Origin: Clostridia bacterium | GTDB taxonomy: Bacteria > Bacillota > Clostridia > UMGS1840 > HGM11507 | Assembly (NCBI GenBank): GCA_017554615.1 | Contig: JAFZHY010000004.1 | Coordinates: forward strand, 1 to 64,000 | Direction of reading: 5' to 3' | DNA length: 64,000 nucleotides | Shown: in pieces, positions 54,057 through 63,900 of the stretch | Layout of the letters: every line of letters begins with the position of its first letter | How positions within the stretch are numbered: the first letter of the stretch is position 1 | Notes under the pieces: model-generated | Told to the model about the DNA's origin: nothing | Database searches by the model: none | What the model saw: only the letters and a program-made list of their open reading frames with translations | Translations under genes and position numbers: made by a program

Positions 54057-54695
54057 TTATTCTTTATTCAGTTCATTTATTTTATAAGAAAGAGTCATAA
54101 GACTGTCAGATAAGTGAACATTAACCATAGCAATATTATCAGGAACTTTTAAATCAAGATAAGAGAAATTCCATATCCCTTTAACGTTGGAATTAACAAC
54201 AGTATCAATAACTTCTTTAATTCCTGCTGCAGGAATGGTAAGAACAACAATATCTATACTGTTGGTGTCAAGAAAGTCTTTCAAAGATTTAATATCAAGA
54301 ACTTTAATAGAGTTTATTTTTGTGCCTATTAAGTTTTTGTTATTATCAAAAATGGCTTTTATAGAAAACCCTCTTCTTTTAAAGTTTGTGTAATTTGCAA
54401 TGGCTTTTCCAAGGTTACCAGCCCCAAGAATTACAACCGAATTTTCTCTGTCTGTTCCAAGAATGTTTCCAATTTCTTTATAAAGATACTCAACATTGTA
54501 TCCGTATCCCTGCTGTCCGAAACCTCCGAAACAGTTAAGGTCCTGCCTTATCTGGGATGCAGTTGTGCCCATAAGTTCGCTTAAATCTTTTGAAGAAATT
54601 CTTGTTATTCCGCTATTCAGTAAGTCGCCTAAATATCTGTAATATCTCGGAAGCCTTCTAATAACGGCTTCAGACACTTTTTTTTGATTATTCAT
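54057..54695 (-). CDS. rex: Redox-sensing transcriptional repressor Rex
   Basis: The 212-residue repressor reads the NADH/NAD+ ratio. The N-terminal winged helix spans 1-80 (VSEAVIRRLPRYYRYLGDLL, RISSKDLSELMGTTASQIRQDL, FGGFGQQGYGYNVEYL) and is followed by a Rossmann domain with VVILGAGNLGKAIANY. Rex controls fermentation genes in Clostridia. It is downstream of an NAD-type isocitrate dehydrogenase gene with a 16-bp gap and upstream of yitT. I found no standard 18-bp Rex operator before these genes. Confidence 0.95.
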   Translation of the reverse strand: MNNQKKVSEAVIRRLPRYYRYLGDLLNSGITRISSKDLSELMGTTASQIRQDLNCFGGFGQQGYGYNVEYLYKEIGNILGTDRENSVVILGAGNLGKAIANYTNFKRRGFSIKAIFDNNKNLIGTKINSIKVLDIKSLKDFLDTNSIDIVVLTIPAAGIKEVIDTVVNSNVKGIWNFSYLDLKVPDNIAMVNVHLSDSLMTLSYKINELNKE

Positions 54696-54711
54696 ATTAT
54701 AATCCTTTCAA

Positions 54712-55878
54712 TTATGAATTTATATCTGAAATTGTGCTCATAACATAGTCTGCAAATTCACTGCATGTAGCACCGGTATCTCTTCCGGTAATCTGAACTT
54801 TCTTTTCTTCAAACATACATTTATTAAGTGCATCTTCAAGTTTTTTTGCCTTGTCTGTAAAGCCGATATGTTCTAAAAGCATAACAGTTGCTCTTAGCAT
54901 ACTGCAAGGGTCTGCATAAATATCTCTGCCCTCAGCAACCATTCTTGGCGCAGAACCGTGAATAGCCTCAAACATAGAATATTTCTTACCTAAGTTAGCA
55001 CTTCCTGCAGTACCAACGCCTCCCTGAAATTCAGCAGCCTCATCGGTAATAATATCACCGTAAAGGTTAGGAAGAATAACAACCTCAAACTGATTTCTTC
55101 TTTTTTCGTCAACAAGTTTTGCAGTCATAATATCTATGTACCAGTCATCAACCTGAAGTTCAGGATATTCTTTCGCCATTTCATAGCAAAGTTTTAAGAA
55201 TTTACCGTCAGTTGTTTTAATAACATTAGCCTTGGTAACAATAGTAACTCGTTTTTTACCGTTTTTTCTTGCGTATTCAAATGCTGCTCTTGCAAGTCTT
55301 TTAGTTCCTTCTGTTGTGGTAACGCAAAAGTCAATAGCAAGGTCATCGTTAACATGAATTCCCTTTGAGCCGACAGCGTAAGAACCCTCTGTGTTTTCTC
55401 TAAAAAATGTCCAGTCAATACCCTGTTCTTTAACTTTAACAGGTCTTACATTTGCAAAAAGATCAAGTTCCTTTCTCATTGCAACGTTAGCACTTTCAAC
55501 ATTTGGCCAAGGGTCTCCTGCTCTTGGAGTAGTAGTAGGGCCTTTTAGTATAACATGGCATTTTTTAAGTTCGTTAAGTGCAGATGGTGGAATGGCAGTA
55601 TTAAGTTCTGCTCTTTTTTCTATTGTAAGGTCGTCTATAATGTTAAACTTAACCTTTCCAGATTTAATTTCATCCTGTAATAAAAATTCAAGCACTCTTT
55701 GTGCTTCATTTGTTATACGTGGGCCTATTCCGTCGCCACCGCAAATACCAATGATAATTGTATCAAGTTTATCAAAATCAATAAAATCTTTATCTGAATT
55801 TATTCTTTCAACTCTTTTTAACTGGTCTTCTAAAACTTTTGCAAAATGTTCGGTTGCATTTTTTATTATTTCGTTCAT
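54712..55878 (-). CDS. Isocitrate/isopropylmalate dehydrogenase family enzyme, probably isocitrate dehydrogenase
   Basis: The 388-residue beta-decarboxylating dehydrogenase has GGDGIGPRI, the substrate motif VESANVAMRKELDLFANVRPV, FRENTEGSYAVG, the catalytic Lys/Asp region in TKANVIKTTDG and LPNLYGDIITDEAAEFQGG, and HGSAPRMVAEG. The SxN motif and the overall form fit clostridial isocitrate dehydrogenases better than LeuB. It makes 2-oxoglutarate for glutamate synthesis. The cofactor is not certain by eye. It is co-oriented with rex, which senses NADH, and has its own promoter at 55913-55941. Confidence 0.82.
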   Translation of the reverse strand: MNEIIKNATEHFAKVLEDQLKRVERINSDKDFIDFDKLDTIIIGICGGDGIGPRITNEAQRVLEFLLQDEIKSGKVKFNIIDDLTIEKRAELNTAIPPSALNELKKCHVILKGPTTTPRAGDPWPNVESANVAMRKELDLFANVRPVKVKEQGIDWTFFRENTEGSYAVGSKGIHVNDDLAIDFCVTTTEGTKRLARAAFEYARKNGKKRVTIVTKANVIKTTDGKFLKLCYEMAKEYPELQVDDWYIDIMTAKLVDEKRRNQFEVVILPNLYGDIITDEAAEFQGGVGTAGSANLGKKYSMFEAIHGSAPRMVAEGRDIYADPCSMLRATVMLLEHIGFTDKAKKLEDALNKCMFEEKKVQITGRDTGATCSEFADYVMSTISDINS

Positions 55879-55912
55879 TTTAAAGTTCCTTTCTTATATA
55901 ACATATCAAGTA

Positions 55913-55941
55913 ATTTTATCATATTCTAAGGTTTTTTTCAA
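55913..55941 (-). promoter_or_regulatory. Promoter of the isocitrate dehydrogenase-rex-yitT unit
   Basis: Read on the minus strand: TTGAAA (55941-55936), 17-bp spacer, TAAAAT (55918-55913). The -35 box overlaps the end of tsaD. Confidence 0.65.
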
Positions 55942-57029
55942 CTGTTTTCAATATCTATATACGGTACAGCATTTAAATTAAGGTCTGCAAACTTTTTCTC
56001 TTTATATAAGTAATATCCCATAGATGCTATCATAGCCGCATTATCTGTGCATAAAACGGGTAGGGGATATAATATATTCATATTTTCTTTATTTGCAGTT
56101 TCTTCAAATATTGTTCTTAAGTGTGTATTACAGGCAACTCCACCTGCTAATACAATTTTGTCATACCCTTTTTCTTTTGCAAGTTTAAAGGTGTTTTCAC
56201 AAAGAATAGAAACTATTGCATTGGTAAACGATGCAAGAATATCTGCTTTTGTGATTTCTTCTTTTTGCTGTTTAACACCATTACCGTTTAATTTTTCTCT
56301 TAAAACAATATCGGTAAAATCAGCATTTTGAAAATCAGGGTTAATCTGTGCTATTCTGTGAAGATAGTTTATAACAGAGGTTTTAACACCGCTGAAAGAA
56401 AAATCATACGAGTCGCAAAAAGTAACTTTAGGAAAGCAAATAGCATTTTTATCTCCCAAGTAACTTATTTTATCTATTTTTGCTCCTCCTGGATACGGCA
56501 GGTTTAAAACTCTGCCTATTTTATCAAATGCTTCTCCTGCTGCATCATCTTTGGTTTTTGCAAGGATATTATATTCGTTATAATCTTTAACTTCAATAAT
56601 GTGGCTGTGCCCCCCTGATACAACAAGGCATAAAAAAGGAGGCTCTAAATCTTTATGTGTAAGATAATTTCCTGCAATATGGCCTTTTATATGATGAACT
56701 TTTACAAGAGGTATTTTTAGTGCATATGATAATGATTTAGCATATGAAACACCGCATAAAAGCGCACCCACAAGTCCAGGACCGTATGTAACACTTATAG
56801 CATCTATATCTTTTAATGTGCAGGATGCGTCTTTTAATGCCTTATCCACCACATAAGAAATCTTTTCAATATGCATACGGGAAGCAAGTTCAGGCACAAC
56901 TCCTCCGTATTCTTTGTGAACATCGATTTGAGAATAAATCGTATTTGATAAAATTTCGCGTCCGTCTTTTACAATGGCACAGGAAGTTTCATCGCATGAA
57001 GATTCAATTCCCATAATAATTGTACTCAT
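55938..57029 (-). CDS. tsaD: tRNA N6-adenosine threonylcarbamoyltransferase
   Basis: The 363-residue Kae1/YgjD enzyme moves the threonylcarbamoyl group to A37 of ANN-decoding tRNAs. It begins IIMGIESSCDETSCAIV and has VTYGPGLVGALLCG and the metal motif HHIKGH near residue 114. The partner TsaC is encoded two genes upstream in the same operon; tsaB and tsaE, normally close by, are not in the window. RimI lies 3 bp before it. Confidence 0.95.
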   Translation of the reverse strand: MSTIIMGIESSCDETSCAIVKDGREILSNTIYSQIDVHKEYGGVVPELASRMHIEKISYVVDKALKDASCTLKDIDAISVTYGPGLVGALLCGVSYAKSLSYALKIPLVKVHHIKGHIAGNYLTHKDLEPPFLCLVVSGGHSHIIEVKDYNEYNILAKTKDDAAGEAFDKIGRVLNLPYPGGAKIDKISYLGDKNAICFPKVTFCDSYDFSFSGVKTSVINYLHRIAQINPDFQNADFTDIVLREKLNGNGVKQQKEEITKADILASFTNAIVSILCENTFKLAKEKGYDKIVLAGGVACNTHLRTIFEETANKENMNILYPLPVLCTDNAAMIASMGYYLYKEKKFADLNLNAVPYIDIENS

Positions 57030-57032
57030 AGT

Positions 57033-57470
57033 TTATCCTTCCAAACTGTAAAGAATTGCAGTTTCGTTATTTTCATAGTATTTTTTTCGTTCGCCGATTA
57101 TTTTGAAATTATATTTTTCATATAGTTTTCTTGCAACTATATTTGATTCTCTTACTTCAAGAGTTAGAAATTTAAGATGATTATTATTTTTATAATCTAT
57201 AATCTCTTTTATAAGAAGATGGGAAAGTCCCTTTCCCTGATGCTCTTTTTTTATTGCGATATTTGTAATATGTCCCTCGTCTAAAATATGCCATAAGCCT
57301 ACATAACCCACAGGCTCATCATTTAATAAAAGCACAAAATATTTTGCAAGAGGGTTATTTATCTCTTCGATAAAAGATTGCTTAGTCCATGGGTGTAAAA
57401 AGCAGGAAACTTCCGTTTCATATACTTTATCAACATTTGAAAAGTCAAGAGACACTATTTTAGTTTTCAT
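57033..57470 (-). CDS. rimI: Ribosomal protein alanine N-acetyltransferase-like GNAT protein
   Basis: The 145-residue GNAT acetyltransferase has YVGLWHILDEGHITNIAIKK and the acetyl-CoA loop HQGKGLSHLLIKEI, then LEVRESNIVARKLYEKYNFK, as in RimI, which acetylates the N-terminus of ribosomal protein S18. Position next to tsaD supports rimI. The ATG at 57470 follows AAAGAGG; an earlier in-frame start at 57494 lies within the upstream gene. It overlaps the end of the TsaC-phosphatase gene by 11 bp. Confidence 0.85.
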   Translation of the reverse strand: MKTKIVSLDFSNVDKVYETEVSCFLHPWTKQSFIEEINNPLAKYFVLLLNDEPVGYVGLWHILDEGHITNIAIKKEHQGKGLSHLLIKEIIDYKNNNHLKFLTLEVRESNIVARKLYEKYNFKIIGERKKYYENNETAILYSLEG

Positions 57471-58914
57471 ATAAAAACCTCTTTTCAATAGCAAATCTTA
57501 TCTCATCAAAAACGGATTGATAAACCTTAATTGGTTGCATATAAGGGTCTAAAATATCTCCATTTTCTTTAAGTGTTTTTATTTTTTCTTCAAAATGCGG
57601 AAATGCCTTAACTAAAACATCTCTCTGGCTGTTTGTCATAGTGTATATAATATCGGCTCTTACTATATCTTCTTCTGATACCTGTGATGCTTTAAAATCA
57701 CCAAAAGGAATGTCATTGTCTTTAAGTGTTTTTTCAGAACTAAATGCCATATTAGACATACAGCACACATAAAGCCCTCTTGATTTAACGAAAACACCGT
57801 CTAAATTATAACTTTTTAGTATAAATTCTGCCATAGGGCTTCTGCAGGTATTGCCTGTGCAGATAAAAAGCACATTTTTAATATCCACTATATTTCCTCC
57901 GCAGGTTTTTTTAAGCCTGTTCATAATGGCAACGCCAATGCCTTCTTCTTTAACCGAAGGTATATAAATTTTAGAAACTTTTTGTTTGTCTGCTTCTCTT
58001 AAATATTTAAATATTTTTTCTCCGCATTCTGACAGATTATCTTCATCGCCTAAACAGAAGTTGGGGAAAAGTTCCTTTAGTTTGTTATACGAAGAAAAAC
58101 TAAAAGCACATTCAGTTTCTTTTATATTTTTTAATATGTATTCCTGGATATCCTTTGAATTACCTCTTACTAAAACAACAGGGCAGGATGGGGAATAATG
58201 CTTATATTTCATCCCTGGAGAAGCAGGGTTTTTAATATCCGAAACATTTTTAATAAGAGACGGATGATATATAACATCAGGAATAAACTTTCTAATCTCA
58301 TCAATAGTAATTTTTCCCGGTCTTAAAATCATATTAGGTGTTACAGTAAGATTTATAACAGTAGATTCAAGCCCTATTTCACAGTTCCCGTTATCTACAA
58401 TATAAGGAATTTTACCCTTAAAATCGTCATACACATATTGGGATGATGTAGCACTTACCGTACCCGATATGTTTGCACTCGGTGCAGCAACAGGGCAACC
58501 TGCTTTTTCAATTAAATATCTTGTGTATATATTGTCAGGCATACGAATTCCAACAGTGTCTAAGCCACCTGTAACCGAATAGGGAATTTTATCATTTTTC
58601 TTAACAATCATAGTAAGAGGACCTGGCCAGAAGTTTTTAGAAAGTGTGTAGAAAATTTCAGGAATATCCTTTCCCACTTCTTTTGCATCTTCTTCCTTTG
58701 CAATATGAACTATCAAAGGGTTGTCAGACGGTCTTCCCTTAACTGTAAAAATCTTTTGTGCAGATTCACTAAAGAGAGCATTTGCTCCCAGACCGTAAAC
58801 AGTTTCAGTAGGTATAGCAACAACTTCGCCTTTTTTTAAAGCCGAAGCAACTTCATCTAAAATATTAAGTTCATTTTCATTTGTTACACTTATAATTTTA
58901 GTAATTTTAATCAC
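57460..58914 (-). CDS. TsaC/Sua5 threonylcarbamoyl-AMP synthase fused to LMW phosphatase
   Basis: The 484-residue protein has the YrdC/Sua5 domain first (about 1-205; AIPTETVYGLGANA, KGRPSDNPLIVHI, SANISGTVSAT), which makes threonylcarbamoyl-AMP for t6A. The Sua5 C-terminal domain follows (about 220-335). A complete low-molecular-weight protein-tyrosine-phosphatase domain ends it (about 342-484), with the P-loop CTGNTCRS and the general acid in DPYMQP. CTGNTCRS, with Thr before the last Cys, is the form in B. subtilis YwlE, a phosphoarginine phosphatase; in B. subtilis ywlC and ywlE are close separate genes. The only canonical start, GTG at 58914, lies inside the ribosome site AGGGTG. Confidence 0.88.
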   Translation of the reverse strand: MIKITKIISVTNENELNILDEVASALKKGEVVAIPTETVYGLGANALFSESAQKIFTVKGRPSDNPLIVHIAKEEDAKEVGKDIPEIFYTLSKNFWPGPLTMIVKKNDKIPYSVTGGLDTVGIRMPDNIYTRYLIEKAGCPVAAPSANISGTVSATSSQYVYDDFKGKIPYIVDNGNCEIGLESTVINLTVTPNMILRPGKITIDEIRKFIPDVIYHPSLIKNVSDIKNPASPGMKYKHYSPSCPVVLVRGNSKDIQEYILKNIKETECAFSFSSYNKLKELFPNFCLGDEDNLSECGEKIFKYLREADKQKVSKIYIPSVKEEGIGVAIMNRLKKTCGGNIVDIKNVLFICTGNTCRSPMAEFILKSYNLDGVFVKSRGLYVCCMSNMAFSSEKTLKDNDIPFGDFKASQVSEEDIVRADIIYTMTNSQRDVLVKAFPHFEEKIKTLKENGDILDPYMQPIKVYQSVFDEIRFAIEKRFLYEN

Positions 58915-58918
58915 CCTG

Positions 58919-59989
58919 TTAATTTTCTTGATTCTGAAGTTTTTCTGCCTGGTCTGCAGTAATCAGAGCATCTATAAATTCATCAATATTTCCGTTTAAA
59001 GTGTTTTCAAGTTGGTTAATGGTAAGTTTAATTCTATGGTCAGAAACTCTTCCCTGAGGATAGTTATATGTTCTTATTCTTTCACTTCTATCTCCTGTAC
59101 CAACCTGACTTTTTCTCTCGCTTGCAACTTTTTCATGTGCTTCTGCCATTTTCATATCATAAAGTCTTGAAAGAAGAATTTTCATAGCCTTATCTCTGTT
59201 CTTATGCTGACTTCTTTCGTCCTGACACATAACAACAATACCGGTAGGCTTATGAGTAAGTCTTATTGCAGATTCAGTTTTATTAACGTGCTGACCACCT
59301 GCACCTGATGAACGCAGTGTATCTGTTTCAATATCGTCAGGGTTAATGTCAACGTCTACTTCTTCTGCTTCAGGAAGCACTGCAACCGTAACAGTAGAAG
59401 TATGTATTCTTCCGCTTGATTCAGTTTCAGGAACACGCTGTACTCTGTGAACTCCGCTTTCATATTTAAGTCTTGAATAAGCGCCCTCGCCATAAACCAT
59501 AAACGAAATTTCCTTGTATCCGCCAATTCCTGTAGGGCTTTCTGAAAGCACTTCTGTCTTCCATCTTCTCTGGTCGGAATACATAGAATACATTCTGTAT
59601 AAATCGCCAACGAAAAGTGCCGCTTCATCGCCACCTGCACCTGCTCTTATTTCAACAATAACGTTCTTATCATCGTTAGGGTCTTTAGGTAAAAGAAGAA
59701 TTTTTAATTCTTCTTCATAAACAGCAATGTTTTCTTTTGCTTCTTCAAGTTCCATTTTAACAAGTTCTTCAAAATCTTTTTCCAAACTGGTAGAAAGAAG
59801 TTCTTTTGATTCGTTAATAGTGTCCTTAGCCTTTTTATACTGTTTGTATTTTTCAACAATAGGGGTTAAGTCCTTTTGTTCTTTCATAAGTTTTCTCCAT
59901 CTTTCCTGGTCTGCGATAACCAAAGGGTCTGAGATGGTTTCATTAAGTTTGTTATATTTATCTTCTAAAAAATCAAGTTTATCAAACAT
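58919..59989 (-). CDS. prfA: Peptide chain release factor 1
   Basis: The 356-residue class I release factor reads UAA and UAG. It has the RF1-type recognition segment [15 protein letters not shown] (PxT motif) and the GGQ loop [16 protein letters not shown] near residue 228. Length is normal. AGGAG precedes the ATG. It lies 12 bp after prfB, an unusual direct pairing of both release factors, and 4 bp before the TsaC fusion. No prmC methyltransferase gene is nearby. Confidence 0.95.
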   Translation of the reverse strand: MFDKLDFLEDKYNKLNETISDPLVIADQERWRKLMKEQKDLTPIVEKYKQYKKAKDTINESKELLSTSLEKDFEELVKMELEEAKENIAVYEEELKILLLPKDPNDDKNVIVEIRAGAGGDEAALFVGDLYRMYSMYSDQRRWKTEVLSESPTGIGGYKEISFMVYGEGAYSRLKYESGVHRVQRVPETESSGRIHTSTVTVAVLPEAEEVDVDINPDDIETDTLRSSGAGGQHVNKTESAIRLTHKPTGIVVMCQDERSQHKNRDKAMKILLSRLYDMKMAEAHEKVASERKSQVGTGDRSERIRTYNYPQGRVSDHRIKLTINQLENTLNGNIDEFIDALITADQAEKLQNQEN

Positions 59990-60001
59990 ATTTTTCTCCT
60001 C

Positions 60002-61109
60002 TTACTTCTCTAACTGAAATTTTAAATATTCGTTAATAAATCCGTCAATATCTCCGTCCATAACTGCGTTTATATTTCCCATTTCAAAATTTGTGCGATG
60101 GTCTTTAACAAGATTGTAAGGGTGGAAAACATATGAACGAATCTGGCTTCCAAAACCGATATCCATTTGTTCGCCTTGAATATCAGAAAGTTTGTCTTTT
60201 TGCTCCTGCTCTTTGATTTCCAAAAGTTTGGCTTTTAGCATCTTCATAGCAGTTTCACGGTTTTTATGCTGACTTCTTTCATTCTGGCAGGATACTACAA
60301 TACCGGTAGGGAAGTGGGTTATTCTTATAGCAGAATCGGTTTTGTTTATATGTTGCCCTCCGGCACCCGATGCCCTGAAAGTATCCACTCTTATTTCGTC
60401 AGGATTTATATCAATCTGGATATCGTCATCAAGTTCAGGCAAAACATCAAGGGATGCAAAGGATGTGTGCCTTCTTCCTGATGCGTCAAAAGGGGAAATT
60501 CTCACAAGCCTGTGAACTCCTTTTTCTGCTTTTAAATATCCGTATGCATTAAGCCCTGAAACAACCATTGTAACACTTTTTATACCTGCTTCATCGCCGT
60601 CTAAAAAGTCTACCGTTTCAGTTTTAAAGCCTCTTCTTTCACACCATCTTGAGTACATCCTGTAAAGCATTTCAACCCAGTCTTGTGCTTCTGTTCCTCC
60701 TGCTCCTGCATGAAGAGAGATAATAGCATTGTTTTTATCATACGGGCCGGAAAGCAGAGTTTCAAGATTCATTGTGTTTGTATTCTCTTTTAAAGTTTTA
60801 AATAAATCTTTTGCATCTTTTAAATAAGTTAAACTTTCTTCCTCAGTGCCAAGTTCAATTAAAAGTTCTATTTCTTCGCACACATCTAAAAGTGAGTTGT
60901 AAGCACCTATTTTATCCTTAAGATTTTTTATCTTCTGAAGAATTTTTGATGAATTATCTGAATTACTCCAGAAATCAGGCTTCTGGGTTTCTTCCTCCAA
61001 AGAGGAAATTTCACTTTGCATAGATGCTAAGTTAAAGTGAATCACCTAACTTTGTAATATCTTCTTTAAGAGTTATAAGGTCTTTTTGTAATTCTTCATA
61101 CTCTAACAT
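60002..61109 (-). CDS. prfB: Peptide chain release factor 2 with programmed +1 frameshift
   Basis: Translation starts at ATG 61109 (AAGGAG upstream) and reads 25 codons, ending GDSL, to an in-frame TAA at 61034-61032. A +1 shift at CTT skips base 61034, and reading continues from AAC (61033) to 60002, giving 368 residues, the normal RF2 length. The second frame alone (from 61045) lacks the N-terminus. The protein has the RF2-type SPF motif (RISPFDASGRRHTS) and GGQ in SGAGGQHINKTDSAIR. RF2 reads UGA and UAA, so low RF2 should favour frameshifting. secA is 33 bp upstream in the same operon. Confidence 0.93.
61032..61047 (-). promoter_or_regulatory. prfB recoding site (CTT TAA C with internal SD-like element)
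   Basis: On the minus strand AGGTGA (61047-61042), a perfect match to the anti-SD region of 16S rRNA, lies 4 nt before CTT (61037-61035), followed by TAA (61034-61032) and C. This is the standard prfB frameshift layout, but the stop is UAA, not the usual UGA. Confidence 0.88.
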
Positions 61110-61142
61110 TTAATCAACTCCTTAAAATAATAATATTTAAAA

Positions 61143-63887
61143 CTAATCATTGGAATTAAATCCGCAGCATTTTTTATATTTTTTACCCGAACCGCATGGG
61201 CAAGGGTCGTTTCTTCCAACCTTCTGGGTTTTTCTTACTGTAACCTTTCTTGGCTCTTCATTTGATTCTAAAACTGCATTCTGCGGACGGGCAACCTGTT
61301 TTCTTTCCATATTGGTCTGAAGTTTTAGGTTAAAAAGAATTTTAGCAGTATCGTTACTGATAGATTCTATCATTTCTTCAAACATATTAAAGCCTTCAAT
61401 CTGGTATTCTATAACAGGGTCTTTTTGTCCATACGCTCTAAGACCGATTCCTCGTCTTAACTGGTCCATATCATCAATATGGTCCATCCACTTTTTATCA
61501 ACAGTGTTAAGAAGAACAACTCTTTCAAGTTCTCTTATATTTTCGCCAAACTCTTCTTCTTTTTGTTTGTATCTTTCAAGCATATTTTCAGTTAAAAGTT
61601 TTGTAAGTTTAGCCTTTGTAAGATATGAATATTCATCTTCTTTAATTATAATTTCTTTATCCAAAGGAGCATAATTTGCATTTGCAAACTCTAAAATATA
61701 ATTCATATTCCAGTCGTCAGGATATTCTTCTATACACTGGGTAGATACAAAAGATTTAACAGAATCAATAAGCATTTTTTCAATGCTTTCTTTGATGTTT
61801 TCTCCGTTTAACACTTTTTGTCTTTGAGAGTAGATAACTTCTCTTTGCTTATTCATAACATCGTCAAACTGAAGAACGTGTTTTCTTATCTGGAAGTTTT
61901 TGCCCTCAACTCTTTTTTGGGCATTTTCAATAGCGCCTGTTAACATCTTATGCTCAATAGGCTCATCATCAGGCATACCAAGAGCGTTAACCATGCCTAT
62001 AATTCTTTCAGAACCAAATAAACGCATAATGTCATCTTCTAAGGAAATAAAGAATCTTGTTTCCCCAGGGTCTCCCTGACGCCCTGCACGGCCTCTTAAC
62101 TGGTTATCAATTCTTCTTGATTCATGTCTTTCAGTACCGATGATGCAAAGTCCACCTGCATCGACAACTTTTTTCGCTTCTTCGTCTGTCTTAGATTCAA
62201 AATCGTAAAGAAGTGCCTGATAAAGTTTTCTTCCCTCTAATATCTCTTCGTCAGTAGTATCCTGATATCCTACGCATAAAGAAATGATTTCGTCAGAGTA
62301 TCCTCTTTTAGCCATTTCTTTTTTAGCCATAAATTCAGGGTTACCGCCAAGTTTTATATCTGTACCTCTACCTGCCATATTTGTAGCAATAGTAACTGCA
62401 CCAAGTTTTCCTGCCTGAGAGATAATCTCTGCTTCTTTTTCGTGATATTTAGCATTAAGAACTTCATGCTTAATTCCGTGTTTTTTAAGAAGTCTGCTTA
62501 ACAGTTCGCTTTTTTCAATAGATATTGTACCAACTAATATAGGTTGAAGTTTTTCGTGTTTTTCAACTATTTCATTTATTACTGCCTGATATTTTGCAGC
62601 CTCGTTTTTATATACAAAATCAGATAAGTCTTTTCTTTTTATTTCCTTGTTGGTAGGTATAACAACAACGTCAAGTTTATAAATTTCCTGAAACTCTGTT
62701 TCTTCGGTAAGAGCAGTACCTGTCATACCTGAAAGTTTATTATATAATCTAAAATAATTCTGGAAAGTAATTGTCGCAAGAGTTTTAGACTCTCTTTCAA
62801 CCTTAACTCTTTCTTTTGCTTCAATAGCCTGATGAAGACCTTCTGAGTATCTTCTTCCAAACATTAAACGCCCTGTGAATTCGTCAACTATAATAACTTC
62901 TCCGTCTCTTACAACATAGTTAACATCTTTTTTCATAACACCGTGCGCCTTTAAAGCCTGATTTATATGATGTGAAATTGTCATATTCTCAGGGTCGGAA
63001 AGGTTTTCAAGGGAGAATGCTCTTTCGGCCTTTTCTACACCTTGTTTTGTAAGAGTAGCGTTATTTGCCTTTTCGTCAACTATATAGTCAACTGATGCAT
63101 TTTCATCTTCTTCTTTTTTTAAATCAGTTTCCACAATAGTTTTATAAGAGAGAGTTCTTACAAATTTATCTGCCTTTTCGTATATGTCTGTTGATTCATC
63201 TCCTGCGCCTGAGATAATAAGAGGAGTTCTTGCTTCGTCAATTAATATACTGTCAACTTCGTCAACTATTGCAAAGTTATGACCTCTTTGAACCATCTGT
63301 TCTTTATAGATAACCATATTATCTCTTAAATAGTCAAAACCAAATTCGTTGTTTGTACCGTATGTGATATCGGCAAGATAGTTTGCCTTTCTGTCGCTTG
63401 GGTCAATATCATGGATAATAAGTCCGACAGTCAAACCTAAGAATTTATAAATTTTGCCCATCCATTCACTGTCTCTTTTTGCAAGATAATCATTAACTGT
63501 AACTATGTGAACGCCTTTTCCTGATAATGCGTTAAGATAAGCAGGAAGAGTTGCAACCAGTGTTTTACCTTCTCCTGTCTTCATTTCTGCAATTCTTCCC
63601 TGATGAAGAATAATTCCGCCTAAAATCTGAACAGGGTAGTGCTTAAGCCCAAGAACTCTCCATGCAGCCTCTCTTACGGTAGCAAAAGCCTCAGGAAGAA
63701 TATTATCAAGAGTTTTTCCCATTTTAAGTTGTTCTTTTAAATATGGAGTTTTGGCTTTTAATTCACTGTCAGAAAGTCGGGAAAATTCATCTTCTAATGA
63801 AAGAGTTAAATCAACAATAGATTTTAATTTTTTAATTTCTCTTTCGGAATAAGAGCCAATCATTTTTTCAATTATAGATTTAAACAT
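61143..63887 (-). CDS. secA: Preprotein translocase ATPase SecA
   Basis: The 914-residue motor drives secretion through SecYEG. Walker A MKTGEGKT is near residue 103, with the [15 protein letters not shown] helicase motif, [12 protein letters not shown] and [14 protein letters not shown] further on. The C-terminal zinc tail [13 protein letters not shown] binds SecB or lipids. The ATG at 63887 is six bases after GAGGTG; an in-frame GTG at 63896 is part of that ribosome site. It heads the minus-strand operon with prfB, prfA and the t6A genes. Confidence 0.96.
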   Translation of the reverse strand: MFKSIIEKMIGSYSEREIKKLKSIVDLTLSLEDEFSRLSDSELKAKTPYLKEQLKMGKTLDNILPEAFATVREAAWRVLGLKHYPVQILGGIILHQGRIAEMKTGEGKTLVATLPAYLNALSGKGVHIVTVNDYLAKRDSEWMGKIYKFLGLTVGLIIHDIDPSDRKANYLADITYGTNNEFGFDYLRDNMVIYKEQMVQRGHNFAIVDEVDSILIDEARTPLIISGAGDESTDIYEKADKFVRTLSYKTIVETDLKKEEDENASVDYIVDEKANNATLTKQGVEKAERAFSLENLSDPENMTISHHINQALKAHGVMKKDVNYVVRDGEVIIVDEFTGRLMFGRRYSEGLHQAIEAKERVKVERESKTLATITFQNYFRLYNKLSGMTGTALTEETEFQEIYKLDVVVIPTNKEIKRKDLSDFVYKNEAAKYQAVINEIVEKHEKLQPILVGTISIEKSELLSRLLKKHGIKHEVLNAKYHEKEAEIISQAGKLGAVTIATNMAGRGTDIKLGGNPEFMAKKEMAKRGYSDEIISLCVGYQDTTDEEILEGRKLYQALLYDFESKTDEEAKKVVDAGGLCIIGTERHESRRIDNQLRGRAGRQGDPGETRFFISLEDDIMRLFGSERIIGMVNALGMPDDEPIEHKMLTGAIENAQKRVEGKNFQIRKHVLQFDDVMNKQREVIYSQRQKVLNGENIKESIEKMLIDSVKSFVSTQCIEEYPDDWNMNYILEFANANYAPLDKEIIIKEDEYSYLTKAKLTKLLTENMLERYKQKEEEFGENIRELERVVLLNTVDKKWMDHIDDMDQLRRGIGLRAYGQKDPVIEYQIEGFNMFEEMIESISNDTAKILFNLKLQTNMERKQVARPQNAVLESNEEPRKVTVRKTQKVGRNDPCPCGSGKKYKKCCGFNSND

Positions 63888-63900
63888 TAAATTCACCTCA

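Noticed and set aside
60002-61109. prfB as a broken gene by frameshift error
   Set aside because: The slip codon CTT, stop, following C and upstream SD-like element match the known programmed +1 site of prfB.
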